Source of the DNA: Micromonospora eburnea
Lineage (GTDB): Bacteria > Actinomycetota > Actinomycetes > Mycobacteriales > Micromonosporaceae
DNA length: 64,000 nt
Direction: 5' to 3'
NCBI RefSeq assembly: GCF_900090225.1
Contig: NZ_FMHY01000002.1
Location: 62,001 to 126,000 of the forward strand
Each line of letters starts with the position of its first letter. Position 1 is the first letter of the stretch. The translations under genes and the position numbers were made by a program. The notes below the pieces were generated by a model, which had not been told where the DNA came from, made no database searches, and saw only the letters and a list, made by a program, of their open reading frames with translations. Shown one piece after another: positions 42,454 to 51,592 of this stretch.

Positions 42454-43130
42454 CCGTCCGCGAGCTGTTGCCGCCCGAGCTGCTGTCCCGCTGGTCGACC
42501 GCGGCCGGCCGTACGCAGCGCGGCGCCGGCGGCTGGTACACGATCCGCAACGAGGCCGACCGCGCCCTGGTCGAGCTGTACGACGTGATCGGCGAGTGGG
42601 GCATCTCCGCGCGCGAGTTCGTGCGTGACCTACGCGGCATCACCGCCCCGGTCATCGACCTGCGGATCAACTCCCCCGGTGGCCTGATTTACGACGGGTT
42701 CGTGATCTACAACGCGCTGCGCGACCACCCGGCGCGCGTCGAGGCGACCGTTGACGGCCTGGCCGCGTCGGCCGCGTCGTGGGTCCTGCAAGCCGCCGAG
42801 CATCGCGTCATGAACCGGCACAGCGAGCTGATGATCCATGACGGTCTGGCGCTCACCATAGGCAACGAGGCCGACCACCTGGAGACCGCGGCGCAGCTGG
42901 GCCGGCTATCGGACAACATCGCGTCGATCTACGCCACCCGCGCCGGCGGCAGCGCCGACGACTGGCGGGCCGCGATGCGGGCCGAGACCTGGTACACCGC
43001 CGCCGAGGCGGCCGCCGCCGGCCTGGCCGACGAGGCGATCGACGACGAACCCGCATCCAACATCCTGCCGCGTACGCAGCTGGTCACAGCTCGGGCGCGC
43101 GCCCACCTGGAAAGGACACCCGCCCGATGA
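42450..43130 (+). CDS. ClpP-like head maturation protease
   Basis: 226 residues. A ClpP/crotonase fold: LRINSPGGLIYDGFVIYNAL (70-90), nucleophile Ser in GLAASAASW (about 107) and His in MIHDG (130). It processes the capsid delta domain and scaffold. GTG start overlapping the portal stop. The MATRAGGSADDWRAAM-like helix near 165 is also typical. Confidence 0.93.
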   Translation: MTVRELLPPELLSRWSTAAGRTQRGAGGWYTIRNEADRALVELYDVIGEWGISAREFVRDLRGITAPVIDLRINSPGGLIYDGFVIYNALRDHPARVEATVDGLAASAASWVLQAAEHRVMNRHSELMIHDGLALTIGNEADHLETAAQLGRLSDNIASIYATRAGGSADDWRAAMRAETWYTAAEAAAAGLADEAIDDEPASNILPRTQLVTARARAHLERTPAR

Positions 43131-43417
43131 CCGACGCCCCGACCCCGGCCGCCGAGGACACCCCCGACCGGCCGCGTACCGCACCGAAGCTGCCCGACCA
43201 GGCGACCGCCGACGTGGACGACTGGGAGCAGTTCCAGCAGGTCTACGCCGGCTGGGTGGAGAGGGCCACCGACGACGAGCTCCTGGCCGAGATGGCCGCG
43301 CTCCCCGTCGACGGCCGCCCGCTCAGCCCGGCCGAGGCGTGGATGTACCACCAGTGCGAGCTGCGCCGCCGCCGCCCGACCAACCAGCGGGCCGCCGCTG
43401 GCCGTAAGAGGGGATGA
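43127..43417 (+). CDS. Small head-region protein, unknown
   Basis: 96 residues beginning in an ATGA overlap with the protease and ending in an ATGA overlap with the capsid gene. Acidic in the first half (PAAEDTPDRPRTAPKLPDQ) with a helical middle (DDWEQFQQVYAGWVERATDDELLAEMAAL). Its place between protease and capsid suggests a scaffold or packaging accessory, but no motif proves it. Confidence 0.6.
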   Translation: MTDAPTPAAEDTPDRPRTAPKLPDQATADVDDWEQFQQVYAGWVERATDDELLAEMAALPVDGRPLSPAEAWMYHQCELRRRRPTNQRAAAGRKRG

Positions 43418-44757
43418 CACCGATGGACCCGAAGGCGACCCCGCTGGACGTGGCTCGCTTCTTCAACCGGGCGCCCGCCCGCCCGCCGGCGCCGCCGGCG
43501 AACCGGCCGGCTCCGCCGGCGGCCGGCGACCCCGCGGCCGCCACCCAGCCACGCGACGAGCCGATCCCCGCCACGATCGACGAGATCATGGACGAGATGT
43601 CGGCGATCGCGGCGAACACCGACACCCGCGCGCTGACCGACGCCGAGGCCAACCGGTACGAGCGGTTGGAATCCGCGCTTGCCGGCGCCCGCCGGTCGGA
43701 GAACATCCGCCGGCGCCAGGAGGCGTACGAGACGCCCGTCCCTGGGGACCTGGCCGTCGCCGCGTACGCGGGCACCGCACGCCGCGACGACACCTACAAC
43801 CAGGCGTTCAACCACTACCTGCGCTCGGGCAAGCCCAACTCCGACCTGATGAACGCCCAGCAGGTCGGCACCGACAGCGAGGGCGGCTACCTGGTATCGC
43901 CGCAGTTCCGGCAGAAGCTGGTGGAGGCGCAGAAGTCCTATGGCGGCCTGGCCGCCGAGGTCGACGGCTTCGCCACCGACCGGGGCGGCGAGGTCGAGTA
44001 CCCGTCGGTGGACGACACCGCGTCCGAGGGTGCGATCACCGCGGAGGAAGCGGCATTCGCTGGCGGTGCCGACCTGGCGTTCGGCTCCGTCTCGCTCAAG
44101 GCGTACAAGTACACCTCGACCGGGGCCGACCCCAACGCCGGCCTGCGCGTCTCCGTCGAGCTGATTCAGGACGCCGAGTTCGACATCGAGGCGCTGTTGG
44201 CTCGGGCGCTCGCCACCCGTATCGCCCGCAAGCAGGCCCGGGACTGGGTGACGGCCGACGGATCCGGCAAGCCGTACGGCATCGCGCACGCCGGCCTCAC
44301 CGCGGACGTGGTGCTGGCCGCCGGCAACGCGATCACCTATCAGAAGCTGCTCGACATCGAGTCCGCGCTTGACCCGGCGTACGAGCAGTCCGCGAAGTGG
44401 GCGTTCAGTAAGAACACGTGGCAGCGCATCCGGGCGCTGGTCGACAGTGCCGGCCGGCCCCTGGTCGACCCGCAGCAGAGTTCGGGCATCGGCGGCCGGC
44501 CGGCCCGCGAGCTGCTCGGCTACCCGGTGGTGATCGACCAGGGTTTCCCCAACATGACCACGCTGAACGCGCGGTGGGGTGTGCTCGGCGACCTGCGGGA
44601 GGCGTACACGATCCGCCGCGTCGCCAACTTCACGATGATCGTCAACCCGTACTCGCGGGCGAACTACGGCCAGGTGGAGTACGTCGCCTGGGAGCGGGCG
44701 GACGGCAACGTGCAGAACCGCAAGGCGTACGCGCTGGCCCAGGCCAACGCGGCCTGA
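43414..44757 (+). CDS. Major capsid protein (HK97 fold)
   Basis: 447 residues. About the first 120 are a charged helical delta domain, as expected for removal by the ClpP-like protease. The coat domain follows: GGYLVSPQFRQKLVEAQKSYGG near 150, VELIQDAEFDIEALLARALA near 250, FSKNTWQRIRAL near 330 and LGYPVVIDQGFP near 370, the usual HK97 spine and A-domain elements. It makes the icosahedral shell. Confidence 0.95.
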   Translation: MTPMDPKATPLDVARFFNRAPARPPAPPANRPAPPAAGDPAAATQPRDEPIPATIDEIMDEMSAIAANTDTRALTDAEANRYERLESALAGARRSENIRRRQEAYETPVPGDLAVAAYAGTARRDDTYNQAFNHYLRSGKPNSDLMNAQQVGTDSEGGYLVSPQFRQKLVEAQKSYGGLAAEVDGFATDRGGEVEYPSVDDTASEGAITAEEAAFAGGADLAFGSVSLKAYKYTSTGADPNAGLRVSVELIQDAEFDIEALLARALATRIARKQARDWVTADGSGKPYGIAHAGLTADVVLAAGNAITYQKLLDIESALDPAYEQSAKWAFSKNTWQRIRALVDSAGRPLVDPQQSSGIGGRPARELLGYPVVIDQGFPNMTTLNARWGVLGDLREAYTIRRVANFTMIVNPYSRANYGQVEYVAWERADGNVQNRKAYALAQANAA

Positions 44758-44778
44758 CGGTGGGGGGAGTCGGCCGCG

Positions 44779-45384
44779 ATGGTCTGGAAGCCTGACTACG
44801 TCACGTTGGTGCAGTTGCGGGACTTCTGCACCCGCTCCGGTGTGACCGCTGACGACGAGTTCCTGACCATCGCGGCCGGTGCCGCGTCCCGCGCCATCGA
44901 CACGCACACCGGCCGGCAGTTCGGCAAGGTCGACGCTCCCCAGACGCGCCGGTACACCGCCGTGTGGGATCGCCGCCGCCGGCGGTGGGTCGTCGCGATC
45001 GACGACCTGTACGACGTCGACGGCCTGGTCGTCAACGTCGACGCCGGCCCGGTCGATCCGGCCGACCTCGACCTGGAACCGGCCAACGCCATGCAGGACG
45101 GCATGGTGTACGAGCGGTTGTTGATCAAACCGGGGTACCCGATCGTGGGCCGGGCCGAGTACGGGGTGACCGTCACTAGCGGCAAGTGGGGCTGGCCGGA
45201 GGTCCCCGTACCGGTGGTGCAGGCCGCGCTGTTGCAGGGCTCCCGACTGGCGTGGCGCCGCGATGCGCCCGCCGGCGTCGCCGGATCACCCGACCAGGGA
45301 TCCGAGATCCGGCTACTCGCCCGGCTGGACCCCGACGTCGCGGTCAGCCTGGCCGGCCTCGTGCGCTGGTGGGCGGCAGGGTGA
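44779..45384 (+). CDS. Head-tail connector protein
   Basis: 201 residues. The opening YVTLVQLRDFCTRSGVTADDEFLTIAAGAASRAIDTHTGRQF is the gp6-type connector pattern (helical adaptor below the portal). A beta-rich second half follows. Stop overlaps the next start (GTGA at 45381). Position after the capsid fits. Confidence 0.8.
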   Translation: MVWKPDYVTLVQLRDFCTRSGVTADDEFLTIAAGAASRAIDTHTGRQFGKVDAPQTRRYTAVWDRRRRRWVVAIDDLYDVDGLVVNVDAGPVDPADLDLEPANAMQDGMVYERLLIKPGYPIVGRAEYGVTVTSGKWGWPEVPVPVVQAALLQGSRLAWRRDAPAGVAGSPDQGSEIRLLARLDPDVAVSLAGLVRWWAAG

Positions 45385-45779
45385 ACCTTGCCGCAGTGAT
45401 GGACGAGGTCGCCGCCTGCATGGGCCAGGTGGACGGCCTGCGCGCGTACGGGTGGCCGGTGGGGAAGGTGTCGCCGCCGGCCGCGGTGGTCAACTACCCG
45501 ACCAACGCGAGCTACCTGATCGACGGCGCGAACTGGCGCATCACCCTGCAGTTGGTGATCTCCTTCGGTCCCCCGAACGAGCAGCAGACACGGGACCGGC
45601 TGGCGGCCTACCTCAACGCCTCGGGACCGGCCAGCGTGTACGCGCTGGTCGAGGCGTACGCCTGGACGTCGTGCGACGAGGTGACGTGCACAGAGGGCGA
45701 CGTCGACGTCGTCACGATCGCCGGCGTCGACCAGCTGGCCGCCCTGTTCACCCTCGACGTCATCGGTTCGAAGAAGTAG
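45381..45779 (+). CDS. Tail terminator/neck-like protein
   Basis: 132 residues from GTG 45381. A compact alpha/beta protein with ITLQLVISFGPPNEQQTRDRLAAYLN and an acidic end; size and place between connector and tail tube match tail-completion proteins of siphophages. Identification is by position, not by strong motif. Confidence 0.65.
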   Translation: MNLAAVMDEVAACMGQVDGLRAYGWPVGKVSPPAAVVNYPTNASYLIDGANWRITLQLVISFGPPNEQQTRDRLAAYLNASGPASVYALVEAYAWTSCDEVTCTEGDVDVVTIAGVDQLAALFTLDVIGSKK

Positions 45780-45791
45780 GAGCGTGATCCC

Positions 45792-46196
45792 ATGAGCGCG
45801 GTTCACGGCAAGCACACCGTGGTGACGGTGGCCACCAAGGACATCTCCGCGCACTGCAAGACCTCGTCGTACGAGGGCTCCGCGGATGTGCACGACACCA
45901 CCGGGTACGGCAAGAAGGCCAAGACCAAGTCCGGCGGCCTGCTTGACGGCAAGTTCACCTGCGGCGGCACGTACGACAGTTCCGAGACCACCGGGCCGCG
46001 CGCCGCGATCAAGCCGCTGTTGGGCGAGACGGTAGCCGTGGTGCGCAAGCCGGAGGGCACCGGCGCCGGGAAGCCTCAGGACAAGTTCGACGCCGTCGTG
46101 TCCAAGTACGTGGAGACCAACCCGGTCGACGACATCGTCAGCTGGTCGGCCGAATTCGAGATCTCCGACGAGGTCGACGACACCCCCCAGGCGTAA
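45792..46196 (+). CDS. Major tail tube protein
   Basis: 134 residues. Begins MSAVHGKHTVVTVATKDISAHCKTSSYEG and continues with DTTGYGKKAKTKSGGLLDGKFTCGGTYDSS, typical of the small beta-barrel tail tube proteins of actinophages. It stacks into the tail tube. Short ribosome site GGAGCGTGATCC upstream. Confidence 0.82.
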   Translation: MSAVHGKHTVVTVATKDISAHCKTSSYEGSADVHDTTGYGKKAKTKSGGLLDGKFTCGGTYDSSETTGPRAAIKPLLGETVAVVRKPEGTGAGKPQDKFDAVVSKYVETNPVDDIVSWSAEFEISDEVDDTPQA

Positions 46197-46210
46197 GGAG
46201 AGCACGACCC

Positions 46211-46540
46211 ATGGCACACCTGACCCGTGACCAGATCCTGGCCCGCAAGACCGGCCGGGGCGTCGCCACGCTGCCCGACGGATCCACGGTGGCGGTCCGG
46301 GCGCTGACCCGCGACGAGGTCCTGGCCGCGCAGGACGGCCGGTCGACGGCCGACCGCGACACGTACTACATCGCCACGGGCATGACCGACCCGAAGATGA
46401 CCGAGGACGAGGTAGCGGCGTGGGCGGCCGCCGGCGACGCCGGCGACCTGGTCGCCGTGTCCGACGCGATCGCCGAGCTGTCCGGCATGAAGCCGGGCGC
46501 CGGCAAGGAGGCAACCAAAAGCACTTCTCGACGACGATGA
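46211..46540 (+). CDS. Tail assembly chaperone, first frame (gpG-like)
   Basis: 109 residues. Helical and charged, with RDQILARKTGRGVATLPDGSTVAVRALTRDEVLAAQ. It sits between tail tube and tape measure, where siphophages encode two chaperones by frameshifting. Its frame ends TKSTSRRR at 46540, while a second open frame continues to 46697. A run CCAAAAGC (46515-46522) lies at the junction. Confidence 0.8.
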   Translation: MAHLTRDQILARKTGRGVATLPDGSTVAVRALTRDEVLAAQDGRSTADRDTYYIATGMTDPKMTEDEVAAWAAAGDAGDLVAVSDAIAELSGMKPGAGKEATKSTSRRR

Positions 46541-46697
46541 CGATCTGCATTTCGAATTCTTCCTGGCGCAGAAACTGTCGATGACCGTCGCGGAATTGCG
46601 GCAGCGGATGAGTCAGGCGGAATTCCTGTACTGGTCCCGGTACTACGCGCTGAAAGCGCAGCGGGAAGAACTCGAACGGGCGAAAGCGGGGCTGTGA
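46491..46697 (+). CDS. Tail assembly chaperone, second frame (gpT-like extension)
   Basis: The frame is open from 46491 and encodes LLDDDDDLHFEFFLAQKLSM, then TVAELRQRMSQAEFLYWSRYYALKAQREELERAKAGL, a typical gpT end. It has no start codon before 46581, so it should be made as an extension of the upstream frame. It lies +1 (equivalently -2) relative to that frame, not the usual -1. The A-run at 46517-46520 is the natural slip point, or one base may be missing. Confidence 0.7.
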   Translation, partial: SRAPARRQPKALLDDDDDLHFEFFLAQKLSMTVAELRQRMSQAEFLYWSRYYALKAQREELERAKAGL

Positions 46698-47110
46698 TGG
46701 TCGCGAAGATCCACGTATCGGGGCTGCGAGAGTTTCAGGCGCAGCTTCGGGCGATGGACGCTGGCCTGCCCCGGCAACTGCGCCTGGCGCTCAACGCGGC
46801 CGCCGAGGAGATCATCGACTATGCGGAGCCCCGGTTTCCCCGCCGGTCCGGTCGGGCCGCCCGGTCGCTCAAGGCTCGCTCGACGCAGCGGGTAGCGCGT
46901 ATCGCGCTGGGCGGCCGCGCGGCCCCGTACGCGCCATGGCTGGACTTCGGTGGCGAGGGCCGGATCAAGGGCCGGCCGTCGAAGCGTCCGTTCATCCGGG
47001 AGGGCCGGTACGTGTACAAGGGCCTGGAGGTGCGCCGGGATCGGGTCACCGAGATCATGTCCGATGCGCTCGCCCAGCTGGCCCGTGACGCCGGGCTGGA
47101 GGTCAGCTGA
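46697..47110 (+). CDS. HK97-gp10-like tail/neck protein
   Basis: 137 residues from ATG 46697 (GTG 46694 also possible). LREFQAQLRAMDAGLPRQLRLALNAAAEEIIDYAEPRFPRRSGRAARSL and YAPWLDFGG with a GRPSKRPFIREG segment are the HK97-gp10/putative tail-component pattern. Its stop overlaps the tape measure start (TGATG). Usually this family lies before the tail tube; here it comes after the chaperones. Confidence 0.8.
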   Translation: MVAKIHVSGLREFQAQLRAMDAGLPRQLRLALNAAAEEIIDYAEPRFPRRSGRAARSLKARSTQRVARIALGGRAAPYAPWLDFGGEGRIKGRPSKRPFIREGRYVYKGLEVRRDRVTEIMSDALAQLARDAGLEVS

Positions 47111-48104
47111 TGCCCAACCAGGTGACGTTGACGTTCGCCGGAGAGACGAAGGGCGTCGAGGACGGTTTCTCCCGGGTCGGTGGTGCCGCCCGGGACATGT
47201 CCGCGAGGTCGACGGCGCCGCGGCGGGGTTCGACCGGGCCGGCGAGGCCGCGGACTCCATCGACACCAAGGCGATGGGGTTCCGCGACACGATCACCGGT
47301 CTGCATGATCTGCGGCTCGGCTTGAAGGGCGTCGACGAGGAAGGCAAGAGCCTCGGTCTCGAAGAGCAGCTACTGATGATCGGATTCGGTGTCGGCGACC
47401 TCGCGTCCGGGTTCTACAACCTGCTGATCCCCCAACTGAAGTCTGCCGTCGGGTGGTTCGCGCAGACCCGGGTAGGCGCCCTGGCGGTGGCGGCCGCGCA
47501 AAAGGCCTGGGCCGGCGCTCAGGCGCTGCTCAACCTGTCGCTGTGGACGTCGCCGATTACGTGGATCGTGGTGGGCGTCATCGCGTTGATAGCCGTGATC
47601 GTGCTGATCGCCACCAAAACCGACTGGTTCCAAAAAGCCTGGCGCGCGTCGTGGGGATGGATCAAGTCGGCCGCGTCGAGCACGTGGGATTTCATCAAGA
47701 AAATCCCGGGCTGGATCGGGTCGGCATTCTCGCGGATCGGTGACGCGATTTCGCGGCCATTCAAGGCGGGATTCAACGCGGTGGCCACCGGCTGGAACCG
47801 CACGGTAGGCCGGCTCAGCTGGACCGTACCGTCGTGGGTGCCGGTCATCGGTGGCAACTCCATCAGCGTGCCGCACCTGCCGACCTTCCACGCCGGCGGC
47901 CGCGTACCGGGCGCTCCCGGCCAGAACGTCTTGGCCATGTTGCAGGCCGGCGAGACGGTCAACTCGGCGGCCGGCAGCGCCGGCGCGACGCTGACCATCG
48001 ACACCGCCGGCTCACGCCTCGACGACCTCCTGGTCGAGATCCTGGCCCGGGCCATCAAAAAGCGCGGCGGCTACGTGCAATACGTGCTCGGCGGCCGCGC
48101 ATGA
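47110..48104 (+). pseudogene. Short tape measure-like protein, frame broken near 47200
   Basis: The ATG at 47110 opens MPNQVTLTFAGETKGVEDGFSRVGG, but after RDMS the reading moves to the next frame, where EVDGAAAGFDRAGEAADSIDTKAMGFRDTITG continues to a stop at 48104. Joined, it would be about 330 residues: a helical start, hydrophobic helices (about 115-175), WF-rich repeats (WFQKAWRASWGWIK) and a FHAGGRVPG end seen in tape measure proteins. One C appears missing at 47200-47202. At 330 residues this would be an unusually short tail ruler. Confidence 0.7.
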
Positions 48105-50257
48105 GCAAGCTGTTCCGGACCAAGGTGGAGCTCCACCTTGGCCCGGTGCTGGGCTGGGTGGATATCACCGCCGACGTCCGCGGCCCGGTCACGATCACCC
48201 GCGGCCGCACCAGCGCCGGCGGCCGCGCCGAGTACGGTCGCTGCTCGCTGCGCCTGAACAACCCGGACCGGTACGCGCCGCGCAACCCGACGGGCCCGTG
48301 GTACGGGCTGATCGGCCGGAACACCCCGCTGCGCGTGTCCGCCGGCCCGCTCGCCGGCCCGCTGGTCGCCCGGTTCGCCGGCGAGGTGTCGGAGTGGCCG
48401 CCGCGGTGGAACCTGCCCGGCACCGACCGGTACGTCGACGTCGAGGCGTCCGGGATCCTGCGCCGCCTCGGGCAGGGTGAACAGCCGAAGCTCTCGCCGC
48501 TGCGCCGCACGGTGGCCGCGTCCGCCCTCGCGTACTGGCCGCTGGAGGACGGCGCCGGCGCGTCCGTAGGCGGGTCGGCGCTGTCCGGCCAGTCGCCGAT
48601 GCGCGTCGCCGGGACGGTGGCCTGGACGGACATCACCAACGTGGTGACCGGCGCGACGGTGCGGCGGGGCACAGACCGTATCGCCGACGTGTCCGCCGGC
48701 GCGTCCCTGGTGGGCGACGTGCCCGCCAGCGTCACCGCGTCGACGGCGGCCGGCTGGTCGGCGATGGCCGCGGTCGAGTTGACCGACATCGCCGCGATCA
48801 CCGGCGACGTCGTCCTCCTGGACATCACCACGCCGGGCGGCACGTACGTGCGGTGGCAGCTGACCGCCAAGATCGTGGGCGGCCTCGACATGCGGCTGGT
48901 GGCCTACAACGCCGACGGCGCGGCCACGTTGGTCACCACCGGGTTCGGTGTCGTCACCAGCTTCTACCTGGCCAACGTGTCCGTCTGGCAGAACGGGAGC
49001 AACATCTCCGCCGGCGTCCGCTGGGCCGGGGCGAGCTACATCGAGGGGACCGGGTCCGTCGCGGGCACGCTCGCCGGCGTGACCTCCATCGGGGTGAACA
49101 CCCGGCGCGCGACGTCGACCAAGCCCCTCGGCTTCGGGCACGTCGCGGTGTGGGCCGGCCGCCCGTTCCCGATCGGCGGCAGTCTGGTCGACTACCCGTC
49201 GCTGCCGCCCGGGTTCCGGCTGGGCCCGCTGGACGGCTACTGGTACGAGACGGCCGCTGATCGGTTGGTGCGGGTCGCCGGCGAGGAGGGCGTTCCCGTC
49301 ACTGTGATCGGGTCACCGGCGGCCGGCCGGCTGGGCTACCAGGCCACGGCGTCGCTCAGCGAGCTGGCCGATCAGTCCGTCGACGTCGACGGCGGCTACC
49401 TGTACGAGCAGCGTGACGTCCTGGGCCTCGTGTACCGCACCTGCGCCAGCCTCTACAACCAGACCCCGACTCCGATCGCCTACACGGGCCAGCTGGCCCC
49501 GCCGTTCGAGCCGATCGACGACGCCGACGCGGTCCGCAACGACGTCGTCGTGAAGAGGCCCGACGGCAGCTCGGTCCGGGCGGTGCAGACGACGGGCCCG
49601 CTGGCCGCGGTGCCGCCCCCGGCCGGCGTCGGTGTGTACCGCACCGAGGTAGAGCTCAACTGCGCTGGCGACGATCAGCTGGCCGATCAGGCGTCGTGGC
49701 GGCGGCACCTGGGCACCGTGGACCGCCCCCGGTACGAGGCCCTGTCGGTGGAGCTGAGTTCGCCGGAGTGGCAGGCCGCCCCGGCCGCCATGGCCGCGCT
49801 GCTCGCCGTCGACGCCGGCGACGTCCTGGAGGTGACCGGCCCGCCGGCGTGGGCCGCCGGCGACATCCGCACGCTGGCGCTCGGCTACACCGAGACGATC
49901 GCCGAATACACGTGGAAGATCACCTTCTCAGGGGTGCCCGCCCAGCCGTACGACATCGCCGTCGTGGACGGCCCGGCCCGGGTGGGGATCGTGGGCGCAA
50001 CCCTCGCCGCGCCCTGGAACGGCGCGGCCACCATGCAGCTGGCCACCACCGCGGCGTCCGGCCGGTGGACGACCAACCCGGCCGCCTTCCCCCTCGACCT
50101 GCGCGTCGGCGAAGAGCGGGTGCGGGTGTCCCTGATCACCGGCGCGGCGTCCCCACAGACCGCCACGGTGGCGGCCCGCGGCCTCAACGGCGTCACCGCG
50201 GCGTGGCAGGCCGGCACCCCGGTAGATGTGTGGCTGCCCGCGGTTCCCGGGCTGTAG
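48101..50257 (+). CDS. Distal/minor tail protein
   Basis: 718 residues from ATG 48101. The N-terminal part (VELHLGPVLGWVDITADVRGPVTITRGRTSAGGRAEYGRCSLRLNNPD) resembles distal-tail proteins of actinophages; SALAYWPLEDGAGAS near 140 opens a concanavalin/LamG-like region to about 370; the rest is beta-rich (YEALSVELSSPEW). Together it likely forms the tail tip and receptor-binding region. It is the only large tail protein in the element. Confidence 0.8.
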   Translation: MSKLFRTKVELHLGPVLGWVDITADVRGPVTITRGRTSAGGRAEYGRCSLRLNNPDRYAPRNPTGPWYGLIGRNTPLRVSAGPLAGPLVARFAGEVSEWPPRWNLPGTDRYVDVEASGILRRLGQGEQPKLSPLRRTVAASALAYWPLEDGAGASVGGSALSGQSPMRVAGTVAWTDITNVVTGATVRRGTDRIADVSAGASLVGDVPASVTASTAAGWSAMAAVELTDIAAITGDVVLLDITTPGGTYVRWQLTAKIVGGLDMRLVAYNADGAATLVTTGFGVVTSFYLANVSVWQNGSNISAGVRWAGASYIEGTGSVAGTLAGVTSIGVNTRRATSTKPLGFGHVAVWAGRPFPIGGSLVDYPSLPPGFRLGPLDGYWYETAADRLVRVAGEEGVPVTVIGSPAAGRLGYQATASLSELADQSVDVDGGYLYEQRDVLGLVYRTCASLYNQTPTPIAYTGQLAPPFEPIDDADAVRNDVVVKRPDGSSVRAVQTTGPLAAVPPPAGVGVYRTEVELNCAGDDQLADQASWRRHLGTVDRPRYEALSVELSSPEWQAAPAAMAALLAVDAGDVLEVTGPPAWAAGDIRTLALGYTETIAEYTWKITFSGVPAQPYDIAVVDGPARVGIVGATLAAPWNGAATMQLATTAASGRWTTNPAAFPLDLRVGEERVRVSLITGAASPQTATVAARGLNGVTAAWQAGTPVDVWLPAVPGL

Positions 50258-50269
50258 GGAGGAGACAGC

Positions 50270-50581
50270 ATGGCTGGTGGGTTCCTAGCTGGGGAGACGA
50301 TCACGGCGCCCAGGTCGAGGATGATCCTGACGGGGTGGTCCGGGGTGGTCCCGGTGTCGTTCGTCGGGGCGTCGAGTGCCACCGCGGCGATTGTGTTTCC
50401 AGCGCCGTTCGCTGCGCAGCCGGTGATCGTTACCCAGGTGGTGACAGGGGCCGGGGCTGCGGTCAAGTCCACGGTTCTGGTCTCGGTGCTCTCGGCCGCC
50501 GGTGCGACGGTCCGGGTGGACCTGACCGCGGCACAGACCATGACCTTGAACGTGCACTGGGTCGCGGTGGAAGCGTCGTGA
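50270..50581 (+). CDS. Small tail-tip protein, H-type-lectin-like
   Basis: 103 residues. A beta-rich Ala/Val/Thr protein with VPVSFVGASSATAAIVFPAPFAAQPVIVTQVV and an ending NVHWVAVEAS, similar in look to small actinophage tail proteins with a lectin-like fold. Overlaps the endolysin gene (GTGA). Receptor binding is a guess. Confidence 0.5.
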   Translation: MAGGFLAGETITAPRSRMILTGWSGVVPVSFVGASSATAAIVFPAPFAAQPVIVTQVVTGAGAAVKSTVLVSVLSAAGATVRVDLTAAQTMTLNVHWVAVEAS

Positions 50582-51219
50582 GCGCGCCTCCGTACCTGGC
50601 GCCGGCGTTGACGGTGCTGCGCGACGAGATCAACCGGCGGTGGCCGCGCCGGGACCGGACCTCGGACGGGTGGATCGGCGACGCCCGGCACCAGGCGACC
50701 CGATCGGACCACAACCCGAACGAGCGCGGGTCGGTCGACGCGATCGACGTCGACGAGGACGGCGTCGACTTCCCGACGATTTTCGCAGCGATCAAGCGGC
50801 ATCCGTCCGCCCGCTACGTCATTTATGAGCGGCGTCTCTACCACCGGCTACGCGGCTGGAAATCCGAGCCGTACGACGGGGTGAACCCGCACGAAAAGCA
50901 CTTCCACCTCTCGATAGACCAGACGCGCGAGGCGGAGCAGGACACCCGACCATGGGGACTCTTGGAGGACACAGACATGCTCGACAGGGCAACGGACACC
51001 CCGATCATTCAGGCCGCCCTGCACAACACGATGATCGGCCGATCCGGCGTCACGGTCGGCGTGGCCCTCGACCAGCTGCGCGCCGTACCGGCGGCAGTGG
51101 CCAAGCTGGCCACCCGCGTCGACGAGCTCGCCGCGCGGCCGGCCGGCGGTGCCATCGACTACGACCAGCTTGCGGACGCGATCGTCCGCCGGGTGCTCAC
51201 CGGAGGGCCCGCGTCGTGA
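50578..51219 (+). CDS. Endolysin-like M15 peptidase
   Basis: 213 residues from GTG 50578. RTSDGWIGDARHQATRSDHNPNERGSVDAIDVDEDG near 28-63 and NPHEKHFHLSID near 105 contain the Asp/His residues of the zinc peptidase fold (SDHNP..DAID..HFH) used by phage lysins. The C-terminal 90 residues (LAARPAGGAIDYDQLADAIVRRVL) are helical and may bind the wall. It cuts peptidoglycan peptides at lysis. Followed by the holin-like gene in a GTGA overlap. Confidence 0.82.
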   Translation: MSAPPYLAPALTVLRDEINRRWPRRDRTSDGWIGDARHQATRSDHNPNERGSVDAIDVDEDGVDFPTIFAAIKRHPSARYVIYERRLYHRLRGWKSEPYDGVNPHEKHFHLSIDQTREAEQDTRPWGLLEDTDMLDRATDTPIIQAALHNTMIGRSGVTVGVALDQLRAVPAAVAKLATRVDELAARPAGGAIDYDQLADAIVRRVLTGGPAS

Positions 51220-51539
51220 ACCCGCGTTTCATGTGGGCCGCCGTGGTGCTCGCCGGCCTGGCCGTCGCCGCGGCCGCCGTCATGGCCATCGCCGGGGTGT
51301 CGACGGACACGATCGTGGTCGTGATGTCTCTGCTCGTCGTGCCGGTGCTGACCGCGATGGTCGCCGCCCAGGTCGCCGATGTGAAGAGCACGACCAGCCA
51401 GGTCGCCCAGCAGACCAACGGCAACGTCACGCGGCTGATGGAGATCATCGCCGAGCAGTCGCGGCAGCTGGCCGCGTCCAAGCCGGTCACCCCCGACCCG
51501 GCCCCGGGCCAGTCGAACACACGTACAGAACTTCCTTAA
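51216..51539 (+). CDS. Holin-like membrane protein
   Basis: 107 residues from GTG 51216, overlapping the endolysin stop. Two hydrophobic helices (about 6-27 and 32-55) are followed by a soluble coil (TTSQVAQQTNGNVTRLMEIIAEQSRQLAASK). Size, topology and position after the lysin fit a holin, though no family signature is seen. Confidence 0.65.
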   Translation: MNPRFMWAAVVLAGLAVAAAAVMAIAGVSTDTIVVVMSLLVVPVLTAMVAAQVADVKSTTSQVAQQTNGNVTRLMEIIAEQSRQLAASKPVTPDPAPGQSNTRTELP

Positions 51540-51546
51540 AAGCTGA

Positions 51547-51578
51547 CCGGCCCGGTCGCTATCGTGCGACCGGGCCGG
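51547..51578. terminator. Bidirectional hairpin between holin-like gene and integrase
   Basis: A perfect 13-bp stem (51547-51559 with 51566-51578) and 6-base loop lie between converging genes. No T-tract. Confidence 0.85.
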
Positions 51579-51592
51579 TACCGTCGGTGGTG

